A stretch of DNA of 64,000 nt. Source: Stentor coeruleus (lineage: Eukaryota > Ciliophora > Heterotrichea > Heterotrichida > Stentoridae). A program made the translations under genes and the position numbers. The notes below the pieces were generated by a model. The model did no database searches, was not told the origin of the DNA, and was given only the letters and a program-made list of their open reading frames with translations. Of this stretch, positions 47,037 through 55,152 are shown piece after piece. The stretch covers positions 62,001 to 126,000 of the forward strand of contig MPUH01000051.1 of the NCBI GenBank assembly GCA_001970955.1, read 5' to 3'. Numbering within the stretch: the stretch's first letter is position 1; each line of letters opens with the position of its first letter.

Positions 47037-48611
47037 TTATTGATTATCTTCTGGAGTGAAAAAATTCTTAACGCTATCCCAAACCCCTTCTTCTTTAAAA
47101 GTTGGCCTAACGTATTCTGTAAATCGATTTGACTCGTTATGATAAGGGATTTTTGTCAATCTATTTATTGTTTTTTTTCTATTAAATTCTTCTGGTATTG
47201 TTTGTGGGGGTTGTGAAGCTGGGGATTCACTATCAAGATTTTGAGGAATATGTAAATTCATAAATCCTGACATATTCCATTTAGATCTTTGGATTCTGCT
47301 AGTTTCAGCTGAGTTTGTATGTGGTGAAGGATCTTCTATACTAGGACTTCTTGATAAAAATCTACTTTCTTCTTGGGAGTATAAGTTTGTAAGGTCATTA
47401 TTTAGGTTTGAAAAGCCTAGATTTGGTTTTTCAGGTGTTGATATTGGTTCTGATTTTTCTTTGGGTATTGGAGAGTTTTTATTTGATAAGTTTGGTAAAA
47501 TGTTGTTTGGGGGTTCTTGTGGGAGTTTTAGGTTTGGTGATAAAGGCTCTGAAGACTTTGGAGAAATTTCTTGGTTTGGTGGAGTTTTTAGTACTCTTTT
47601 GTTGATTTTATTGGAAATTTGTATGGACTTACTAGGAGATTCGGTTATGTTTAGTGATGGTGGGGTTTCTTCGAAAGGGTTATTGATAGGCTCTGGGCAT
47701 GTGCTTTTGTATTTTGGGGATATGGTTGTATTGGCTTCTAAGGATATGCAGGGATCTGGGATTATAGTTGGACTATCGATTTGGAATGAACTGGTTGGTG
47801 AATCGATACTGTGAAGTTTGTTGTTGGCTGGTAAAGATTTGCATGGTTTTTCTATTTCTAATTTCCTGATTAATGAAGATGTTGATACTATAGTCTGTGT
47901 CAAAACTGATTTCGTCTGCACATCCTCAGAAAACCTTAATGCCAACGGCAAGAGCATCCTAATCAAATCAATCAAATTCCTAACAATTTTCACACACTTA
48001 TTTTTCCTAATTTTATCTTGAACAACCTCAAAACACCCTAAAGTCCTCTTCAGATTTTTATACACCGAATGCTTTTTAAAACCCTTACAACTATTGAAAA
48101 AATCCTTAAAATCTTCCTCCACACTTTCAATCCCACAACTGTTATTTTGCTTTGCTTTTTCTAATCGAATATTAAGTTCAGAATTATAACTTATCAATGA
48201 TTTTACTTGCATCATTTGATCTCTGATCATATCTCCTATTTCTATTAGTTTACTTTCTTGAAGTTTTATTATTTTTTCTTTGTCTGAAGCAATTTGCTTC
48301 AGATTCTCTAACTTTTCTTTGAGTTCCTTATTTTTTTTGAAATGCTTTTCTGATGATAAAAGTTGTTTACTTAAACGCTCGTTTTCATACTCGAGATCTT
48401 TAATTTTTTTGTCGTATTGATTGTGAAGGGTTTGACGGAATTTACTGTTTTCTTGTCTTAGGTGGGAAATTGTTTGTACTGCTTGGTGGAGGTCTTGATC
48501 AAAAGCTTCTATGGTTTTAGATGATGGGCTTGAGTATACTGGTGAAGTTCTTGTACTAGATGATACTCGGTACAATTCTGGAGCAAGAATGTTTAATCTG
48601 AATTTTGCCAT
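47037..48611 (-). CDS. coiled-coil protein, 524 aa, unknown function
   Basis: Residues about 35-150 form a coiled coil; about 165-250 are a compact helical domain with a basic stretch KIRKNKCVKIVRNLIDLI; about 255-480 are Pro/Ser/Asn-rich and disordered, and the C-terminus ends NFFTPEDNQ. The order coiled coil, helical domain and disordered tail is like that of some centrosome or basal-body scaffolds, without a named match. On the plus strand composition flips inside this gene: 47461-47520 has 19 G and 1 C, whereas 47941-48060 has 32 C and 8 G. The boundary (about 47880) falls between the helical domain and the disordered tail. Confidence 0.78.
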   Translation of the reverse strand: MAKFRLNILAPELYRVSSSTRTSPVYSSPSSKTIEAFDQDLHQAVQTISHLRQENSKFRQTLHNQYDKKIKDLEYENERLSKQLLSSEKHFKKNKELKEKLENLKQIASDKEKIIKLQESKLIEIGDMIRDQMMQVKSLISYNSELNIRLEKAKQNNSCGIESVEEDFKDFFNSCKGFKKHSVYKNLKRTLGCFEVVQDKIRKNKCVKIVRNLIDLIRMLLPLALRFSEDVQTKSVLTQTIVSTSSLIRKLEIEKPCKSLPANNKLHSIDSPTSSFQIDSPTIIPDPCISLEANTTISPKYKSTCPEPINNPFEETPPSLNITESPSKSIQISNKINKRVLKTPPNQEISPKSSEPLSPNLKLPQEPPNNILPNLSNKNSPIPKEKSEPISTPEKPNLGFSNLNNDLTNLYSQEESRFLSRSPSIEDPSPHTNSAETSRIQRSKWNMSGFMNLHIPQNLDSESPASQPPQTIPEEFNRKKTINRLTKIPYHNESNRFTEYVRPTFKEEGVWDSVKNFFTPEDNQ

Positions 48612-49020
48612 TATGAACTTTATTAGTTGAATTAGTGTATACCATTTAGAATTATTTTATTTGGTAAAATTAAATGAGTTTGAAGAAATTTATATAATAT
48701 TTGTATAAGTATGACTATTATAAGCATTAATTTAATTAATAGTCTGCACTATAATAAAATATCAATCCAAAACCCAATCATGCATCCAGAGTCTCATTTT
48801 ACAATCAAAAAAACTCTAATTTTCAAAATAAATGATAAAATAATCACAAAAAAAATCCATAACAAATTTCTCATATCTAAAAAACTATTTTCAAATACAA
48901 TAGCATAATCCAAGCATTCATAATTTATTAAAATCGTCAATCATTCTATTTTTTTTAAGGTGCACATCTTAAAGGCGATAGAAATTTTCTTAGCTAAAAA
49001 AGCAATGAAATAATAAATAA
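48612..49020. other. divergent intergenic region
   Basis: No gene. A 65-codon frame at 48711-48908 is Lys/Ile/Asn-rich and probably chance. G content falls and C content rises across it, as in other divergent spacers, but weakly. Confidence 0.5.
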
Positions 49021-50061
49021 ATGGGAGGTGCTTGTTCATGTTTTCAAAATCCTAATTCAATATCCATGAAACCGGAAGATGGTGAATATATCATAAATGA
49101 GGATACCTATGCTGGCTTTGAGAGTAGCAATTTAACTGCAACATTCCATCAAGCAACTGGCATTAAACGGCTCCTAAAGCAAGTGATCATAAGCAAATAT
49201 TTAACTTGCTTACTAAATCCTTCATCTTTCAAAATAAAGTACCCTTTATGTTCTCATAGTTTAAAAGATATAGAATCAGATTTAGTCAAAACTAATGAGT
49301 CAGAATACGGAGATTTCCGAATAACTTCAATATGGGGTGAATTAACAATCCCCCTTCCTTTAATACTAATAGATGATATCTATTATCAAGGTGAATGGGA
49401 TTTCTTAACAAAACTACCTCATGGTGGTGGGACTTTTTACAATAAAACTACAGGGGAAAAATACACAGGGAATTTAAAACATGGTAAAAAACATGGTCTT
49501 GGTAGATTAATCCAATCAAATGGAGATTTATATGAAGGGGAATTTTATGAAGGTGAAATGCATGGTAATGGGACTTTATTATATTTTCAAGGAAAAGTTT
49601 ATATTGGTGAGTTTAAAAAAGGATATAAAGAAGGGTATGGAAAAGAACAAGATCGACATGATAGTTGCTATGAAGGGGATTTTGTTGAAAATAAACGTCA
49701 TGGTAATGGAAAACTCATATGGGCTGATGGGAAAATATATTCAGGGGAATTTTTCAATGACAAAATCCATGGTCTTGGAGAATGCTGGTGGCCTGAAGGA
49801 AAAAGATATTATGGACAATGGGAGGATGATAAACAACATGGTGAAGGACAGTGTATTTGGGATGATGGTAGAGAATATATTGGTCAGTATTTTAAAGGTC
49901 AGGAAGATGGAACTGGGAAAATGCTTATGACTAATGGGGAAATTTATGATGGGACTTGGAAAAAAGGAAAGCAACATGGAAAAGGAACTGTTACTAATAA
50001 TGAAGATATGAGAAAAGGAAAATGGGAAGATGGGGAGTTTATCAAATGGGTAGATGAGTAA
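49021..50061 (+). CDS. MORN-repeat protein with lipid-anchor N-terminus, 346 aa
   Basis: The N-terminus MGGACSCF has Gly2 with Cys5 and Cys7, a dual acylation signal. From about residue 120 the protein is built of nine or ten MORN repeats, seen as YQGEWD, YTGNLK, YEGEFY, YIGEFK, YEGDFV, YSGEFF, YYGQWE, YIGQYF and YDGTWK, each followed by a GxG-type turn such as HGxGxL. MORN arrays bind phospholipids or act as rigid scaffolds at membranes, apical cortex or cilia. No kinase or other domain. The stop at 50059-50061 lies in a possible 16-nt GT...AG intron (50058-50073); if spliced, the protein would end DDLKT instead of DE. That alternative is weak. Confidence 0.93.
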   Translation: MGGACSCFQNPNSISMKPEDGEYIINEDTYAGFESSNLTATFHQATGIKRLLKQVIISKYLTCLLNPSSFKIKYPLCSHSLKDIESDLVKTNESEYGDFRITSIWGELTIPLPLILIDDIYYQGEWDFLTKLPHGGGTFYNKTTGEKYTGNLKHGKKHGLGRLIQSNGDLYEGEFYEGEMHGNGTLLYFQGKVYIGEFKKGYKEGYGKEQDRHDSCYEGDFVENKRHGNGKLIWADGKIYSGEFFNDKIHGLGECWWPEGKRYYGQWEDDKQHGEGQCIWDDGREYIGQYFKGQEDGTGKMLMTNGEIYDGTWKKGKQHGKGTVTNNEDMRKGKWEDGEFIKWVDE

Positions 50062-50222
50062 CTGTAATTAAAGTTTAAAAACCTAAATTTGTGGACTAGG
50101 AATCCTAAGAAAAAATAAACCCAAATTTTGGCTTTGCATACAATATTTTTCCTTATAATTTAAAGTTGTGTTATTCGGTTCTTGGTATCCATGTTTTTCT
50201 TGTTTATGGAACATAAATATAA

Positions 50223-50492
50223 ATGCACGGATTGCCCCTGGGACAATTTAGTTCAAGATATGCGCCTTTTGCCATAGTTCCTATTGCTTGGTTTTATTAT
50301 ATTCTGCATTATAGACCAAGTCGTATTAGTCACGATGCAGATATTGCAAGAGAGAGATGCCCTGATCAAGTTAGAGCATTAGCCAAATGTAAGGAAGAAG
50401 ACTTAAAAAAATGTGTAAACCAAATGATGCATCTTCACGACTGCGTTTATCGTTGGAAAGGATGGAATCAGATAGATATTGACCATCTATAG
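50223..50492 (+). CDS. twin CX9C (CHCH) small protein, probably mitochondrial intermembrane space
   Basis: An 89-aa protein with two exact CX9C motifs, CPDQVRALAKC and CVNQMMHLHDC, separated by a short linker, the hallmark of CHCH proteins folded by Mia40 in the mitochondrial intermembrane space. Before them lies a hydrophobic stretch (about residues 14-28, APFAIVPIAWFYYILHY) that may anchor the protein in the inner membrane. Several respiratory complex subunits and assembly factors have this layout, including complex I accessory subunits; I cannot choose one from sequence alone. Start: first ATG in frame. The gene is short but the motif is decisive. Confidence 0.8.
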   Translation: MHGLPLGQFSSRYAPFAIVPIAWFYYILHYRPSRISHDADIARERCPDQVRALAKCKEEDLKKCVNQMMHLHDCVYRWKGWNQIDIDHL

Positions 50493-51471
50493 GCTAAATT
50501 AGCTAACTTATGACGATTAAATCTTCTTGAAAAAAATTAGGTTTGGGTTTTTCAGAAACCTTAGTGGTAGTTTATGTAAAATTGTATTTATGACCTTCAA
50601 CTAGCTTTGTCGGCTCAGTTTTTCACTTTTTGTCTTACCTGCCTATCACTTGGTGATAAGAGTATTTCTTATTGGCCATCTGCTCGTAATATTTTTCATA
50701 TTCGTATAAAACTAACACATAGACAAACAGTTTTTCTTATGTTTGTCTTTTGTGTTTGGCTATAATTCTTTATATAAATTACGGGTTTCTAACACAAGAC
50801 TATTGTTTGGGTTCTTTAAACATATATAAAATAATTATTATGTTCAAAGAAAGATAAGTTTTTTTGATATGAATGTTTATGGGTAAGTCTTTAGAATGTA
50901 GTAATAATGATAATAATATCATATAATATGTATTTTAGTTTAAAAAATATATGAATATGTTGAATTCTTTATGGGTGTTATTTATAGAAAACTTTAAATA
51001 AAGTAGATTTAGAAAATGTAAATTATGAGGAAAGTTAGATTTTATATGTTATTTGATAAGAAAAAATATCATGAAAAGGAAATACCTTAGATATTAGTAT
51101 ATTTATATATTAAAGATCTGCTTTTATACTGATGATCAAGGGTTATCGTCGGCAGAAAAATTAAACAGTATGCTGATAATAGATACAACATCTAAAGCAC
51201 TATTTATTAATAAAAATTTCCAAAGCAGCTAAATCAATACATCAGTAAAACAGAGTGAAATTCATACAAATTCCAATATTTCCAAATAATCATCTTATAT
51301 AACTTTAATAGCAATCCTAACACTTTTTTTATATCAAACCTATTTTTACAACACCCTAACACCCAAATCATCCTAAAATTATAAACTACCAATCCCATCC
51401 TCTAAAAAAAACATAAAAATCTGCCTAAAATCCCATAAAATCTCAATAGTCCCTCAAATATAATAAATAAA
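50493..51471. other. intergenic with possible relic
   Basis: A minus-strand coding-like relic lies at about 50580-50790 (listed). 50800-51300 is AT-rich without a gene; 51310-51465 is C-rich and G-poor leader DNA before CDC5. Confidence 0.5.
50580..50790 (-). pseudogene. possible decayed coding relic
   Basis: One minus-strand frame reads IIAKHKRQT, stop, then a run with the core YEYEKYYEQMANKKYSYHQ, stop, and KTEPTKLVEGHKYNF, with stops TAA, TAA and TGA between. A 15-nt GT...AG candidate (GTAATTTATATAAAG, A at 4 and 10) lies just upstream, but the internal stops have no such explanation. Probably a dead small gene. Family unknown. Confidence 0.3.
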
Positions 51472-53544
51472 ATGAGGATTATGATCAAAGGTGGGGTATG
51501 GAAAAACATCGAAGACGAAATCCTCAAAGCTGCCGTAATGAAATATGGGCTTAACCAATGGTCTAGAATATCTTCTTTACTTGTCCGCAAGTCAGCCAAG
51601 CAATGTAAAGCCAGATGGTATGAATGGTTAGATCCTTCAATAAAAAAAACTGAATGGAGTAAAGAAGAAGAAGAAAAACTATTACATTTAGCTAAAATAT
51701 TCCCTAATCAATGGAGGACTATAGCTCCAGGTATAGGTAGGACTCCATCTCAATGTATTGAGCATTATGAAAAATTATTAGAAGAAGCTGCAGGTAAAGA
51801 AGTAGATGAAGAAAATGACCCTAGAAAACTTAGACCTGGGGAAGTTGACCCAGCACCTGAAACTAGACCTCCAAAACCAGACCCTGTAGATATGGATGAA
51901 GATGAAAAAGAAATGCTCCAAGAGGCTAGGGCAAGACTTTCTAACACCCGTGGGAAAAAAGCTAAGCGAAAAATGCGTGAAAAACAACTTGAAGAAGGTA
52001 GGAGGTTAGCAACAGTCCAACGTAAAAGAGAATTAAGGGCTTCAGGGATTGACATGGAATTAAAAAAACGTATCAAACCCAAAGTTCGAGAAATTGACTA
52101 TAACGTCGAGATTCCTTTTGAACACATGGTTCCTGAAGGTAAATTCAAACCTGAAGAGCCGATACTACCACGTGAAGATGAGCTTATGATATCAGCACAA
52201 CACATTGAAGGAAATATGCGAAGTGAACAAGAAGCACGTAGGAAAATTGAAGATGAAAGAAAACTTAAAAGACTTAAAGAACTAAACCTCCCTGCAGCAA
52301 TATCTAAAATAACAAATGCTAATGATTTTAAAGTTCCAATGAAAAGAACTAGACTTAATCTTCCAGTACCACAACTGACTGAAAAAGAGCTTCAAAATTT
52401 TTCAAGTATGATGGCAAGTGTACAAGGAAATCAAGTAACTGATATGCTTGTGACAAGTTCAGATCAAACTCATGCATTGTTAAATCCTGAGAATATTATA
52501 ACCCCAATAAGTGAAAGTACAGTTCAAAATGAAGCTTATAATGCATTATTACTTAGTAGATCATCAACACCTTTAGTTGGTGGCCAAAATCCTTTATTAC
52601 TCCCAAATGTTTCACCAGCATTTACCCCAAATCGTATTGCCAGGTCATTAACACCTAGTGTTCAAGGACAAAGTATAGGTCTTGATAATGATCCAAAATC
52701 TTTACCAAGACCAATAAATGATAATTATGTTTCTATATTAGATATGCTTCCAACACCAGAAAATACATATGAAATGCCCATTGATGAAGAAAGTGAAGAT
52801 GATGATATTGAAGAAAATCAAAGCGAAGAACCTGATACTGGAAATCCTGATGATCTTGTTTCAAGTGTTGTAAAAAAACAACTTCCTAGACCATATGTTT
52901 TTAACCCTAAAAAATATATTTCTGGTAATGATGTTGATGTTGTTACTGATGAAGTTGTTAATCTTGTGTTGTATGATATGAATAAATACCCTATGAAAGG
53001 TGCTAAAGTATTACCTATGCTTGTAGATAAAGAACTTCTTGAGCATCAATCTTTGAAAAAAGCTAAAGAACTTGTTGAGGAAAATATGAGGGTGTATGAA
53101 GAGATTGATTTTGATGAAATACATATGAAAATTGTTTATGATTATAAGAATAAAATACCAGTTGAAGTGGAAAAAGCGAGTTTTGATTGTTTGTTGAATA
53201 ATGCACAAGTGGAAGTTAAGTATTCGACAGCTTATATTGAGAAGATTATTGAGAAAATTAATAAACTTGAAGAATCGGTTAAGGATAAGACTAAGGATTT
53301 GCAGGGGAAGGTACATAAGTTAGAGAAAAATATACAGAAAAAATATGCGAAATTGGAAAGAGCTAGGAGGGAATATGGAGTTTTTGAAAAAATTAGCGAA
53401 AATGAGAAGAAATATGCGGAGAATAGGTTGAATACATGGAGAAAGTTGATGTTTGAAGAGAATGAGAAGGAAAGGGCTTTGAATGAAGAGCTAAATGAGA
53501 CTATTAAAATGATTGCAGCCTGGGAGTGGTGTAATAGTACTTAA
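51472..53544 (+). CDS. CDC5: CDC5/CDC5L spliceosome component, Myb-type
   Basis: The N-terminus is the signature of CDC5: MIKGGVWKNIEDEILKAAV, then YGLNQWSRIS, KSAKQCKARWYEWLDPSIKK and the second Myb repeat TEWSKEEEEKLLHLAK with PNQWRTIAPGIGRTPSQC. A basic coiled-coil follows (about residues 145-215), then the conserved phrase PFEHMVPEGKF and a long Thr/Pro-bearing region (about 330-440). The C-terminus (about 590-690) is helical and charged, the region that contacts other Prp19/NineTeen complex subunits. CDC5 is needed for spliceosome activation, here in a cell whose introns are 15 nt long. 690 aa, slightly shorter than human. Very secure. Confidence 0.96.
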   Translation: MRIMIKGGVWKNIEDEILKAAVMKYGLNQWSRISSLLVRKSAKQCKARWYEWLDPSIKKTEWSKEEEEKLLHLAKIFPNQWRTIAPGIGRTPSQCIEHYEKLLEEAAGKEVDEENDPRKLRPGEVDPAPETRPPKPDPVDMDEDEKEMLQEARARLSNTRGKKAKRKMREKQLEEGRRLATVQRKRELRASGIDMELKKRIKPKVREIDYNVEIPFEHMVPEGKFKPEEPILPREDELMISAQHIEGNMRSEQEARRKIEDERKLKRLKELNLPAAISKITNANDFKVPMKRTRLNLPVPQLTEKELQNFSSMMASVQGNQVTDMLVTSSDQTHALLNPENIITPISESTVQNEAYNALLLSRSSTPLVGGQNPLLLPNVSPAFTPNRIARSLTPSVQGQSIGLDNDPKSLPRPINDNYVSILDMLPTPENTYEMPIDEESEDDDIEENQSEEPDTGNPDDLVSSVVKKQLPRPYVFNPKKYISGNDVDVVTDEVVNLVLYDMNKYPMKGAKVLPMLVDKELLEHQSLKKAKELVEENMRVYEEIDFDEIHMKIVYDYKNKIPVEVEKASFDCLLNNAQVEVKYSTAYIEKIIEKINKLEESVKDKTKDLQGKVHKLEKNIQKKYAKLERARREYGVFEKISENEKKYAENRLNTWRKLMFEENEKERALNEELNETIKMIAAWEWCNST

Positions 53545-53718
53545 ATATGCTTAAAAATAGTTAGATGATGTTTTTAAATTTTAGTTTACGAATTTTAGTA
53601 GAAAGCGATTAGGAGGTATTGATTAGGTTGGCATGTTTGTTATTTTACATAAAAATTTAAGAATACTATAGATTTTATCAACTAAAAACTCACTCTTAGA
53701 TTTATAAATTCCCAAGAT

Positions 53719-55151
53719 ATGGAAAGTCTGAAAAGAAAAAGAGAAGAAAGTCAAGAAGCAGAGCCAGAAGACCTTGTAACACCTATTCAGAATGATTTAG
53801 CAATAAACCCATCCAAAACTAAAGAACTCTACGAAGAACTCACAGAATTCAAACTAAAAAACCAAGGCAAAATCCTAGTTTTGCATGGCCCACATGGTTC
53901 AGGGAAAACCCTTTCTAAAAATCCCAAATCCATTTCCCCATAAAACCCTCATTTTATATGAAAACTGTAGCAATAAAACTTGTTTCAAAAAGCCTTAATT
54001 TACCTTTACACATCTGGTCTGCTAAAGATATATGTGAAGAAGAGTTTAATCTCTCATATTTTGATCAATTAAGTCGAGACTTAAAAAACATGTGTTCTAT
54101 TAGAAACAGAATAAAAATCCCAGGGTGTATTGCAAGACAAGACCCTGCAAGTGTTATTGTTATTGACTCAGTACCTTTTATATATAATGATGCGCAAAAG
54201 CGGGAATGGGAAAAATTAATATTTGATCTTTCCGCCTATAATAAAAAAATTATTTGCTTTATTGCTAGTAGTGTATCGAAAAAAACTATACTTTCACTAT
54301 TTCAGTCTAGTAGTTGTAAGATTATTGAGTGATATTTAGACAGGTTTCATAAACCAACTTCAAAAATGATACTAAAAGCTCTACAAAGATTAAAACGTAA
54401 ATACAAAGCTAAATGCAACATCGAAGCAATCGAGCAAGCCTCCGATGGGAATCTGCACAAAGCTACAATCTCGTTAATTCTCAATAAAGACCGAATAGAA
54501 AACGAAATCCTAGATGAATCAGGGGACTACCAATATGAGTTTTTCCAATGCATTGGGAAATTTCTTTATAATAAAAGTTAGTATTACATAGGAAAATGCT
54601 CAAATGGTGAAATACGTCTAATGAAACCAATTGAGCTTATAAACCCTCAAACAAGACCAAAACTATATTTTAACCCTGAAGACATAATACAAAAGTCATT
54701 CATCGAGCCGAGTTTTTTCTGGCAATATCTTGAAGAAAATTTTCTCGATTTCTTTAGCGATATAAGTGAAATTTCAAATACCCTTGAGTATTTTACCCTC
54801 TCAGATACTATGGACAATATAAAATTACAAGATCAATTTCACGATATAGACTATTATTCATCATCTCTTTCAGGAAGAGCTGTATTAAACTTTAATTGTC
54901 ATCCCGCACCATCAAAGTTTAGGAATCTTTCAGTCCCTACATATACAAAAATATATAAAAAAATTGAAGAGAAAAAAGATCAAATAATGATGGACTTTTA
55001 TAAACCTAATGGGATATCATGGGAAATATATGCAATAGAAATTTATTATTATAAAAATCGAATCATTGAAAAAGTTAGACAAGAACAAGCTGATGAAAAT
55101 GCTTTATGGGAAGAATTAAGGTTTTCTTTAGATAGTGTAATAAAAAGTTAA
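53719..55151 (+). CDS. RAD17: RAD17-like checkpoint clamp loader (AAA+), two introns and one unexplained insert
   Basis: Order and motifs match RAD17: Walker A VLHGPHGSGKT, then VAIKLVSKSLNLPLHIW, a Walker B-like VIVIDSVPF, a sensor region IIEFHKPTSKMILKALQR, ASDGNLHKATISLIL, GKFLYNKRKC and, C-terminal to the AAA+ core, a region with YLEENFLDFF. RAD17 with RFC2-5 loads the 9-1-1 clamp at damaged DNA. Two in-frame stops vanish when the 15-nt introns 54329-54343 and 54577-54591 are removed, and the protein then reads on in family-like fashion. A third break, 53911-53966, is a 56-bp insert right after GKT; it has no GT and so is not an ordinary intron. If it is not removed before translation, the gene is dead. 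The frame ends one base before the next ATG. Confidence 0.82.
53911..53966 (+). other. 56-bp frame-breaking insert in the RAD17 P-loop, flanked by GAAAAC repeats
   Basis: Cutting exactly these 56 bases joins GGG-AAA-ACC (Gly-Lys-Thr of Walker A) to GTA-GCA-ATA, giving GKTVAIKLVSK as in RAD17. The hexamer GAAAAC occurs at 53904-53909 and again at 53960-53965, so the cut point is ambiguous by a few bases, as for a pointer-flanked excision. The insert is C-rich with almost no G, like upstream intergenic DNA here. No GT...AG choice gives 56 nt. Confidence 0.7.
54329..54343 (+). other. 15-nt spliceosomal intron in RAD17
   Basis: GTGATATTTAGACAG with A at positions 4 and 10. It contains the in-frame TGA. 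Removal yields IIEFHKPTSK. Confidence 0.87.
54577..54591 (+). other. 15-nt spliceosomal intron in RAD17
   Basis: GTTAGTATTACATAG with A at positions 4 and 10. It contains an in-frame TAG. Removal yields FLYNKRKC, matching the RAD17 pattern GK-x-LY-x-KR. Confidence 0.92.
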
Positions 55152-55152
55152 T

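Noticed and set aside
48711-48908. 65-codon frame between the coiled-coil and MORN genes
   Set aside because: Lys/Ile/Asn-rich, inside a divergent promoter region.
50644-50658. TATCACTTGGTGATA palindrome as a regulatory hairpin
   Set aside because: A 6-bp stem is expected by chance in this much AT-rich DNA, and it lies inside a coding-like relic.
54329-54331. In-frame TGA in RAD17 read as Trp, as in the related heterotrich Blepharisma
   Set aside because: The TGA sits in a 15-nt GT...AG intron and the spliced product matches RAD17 better. TGA also ends complete genes elsewhere, for example at 11736.
55121-55135. GTTTTCTTTAGATAG as an intron in RAD17
   Set aside because: It is 15 nt with GT/AG ends but lacks A at positions 4 and 10, contains no needed frame change, and its removal does not solve the junction at 55151.
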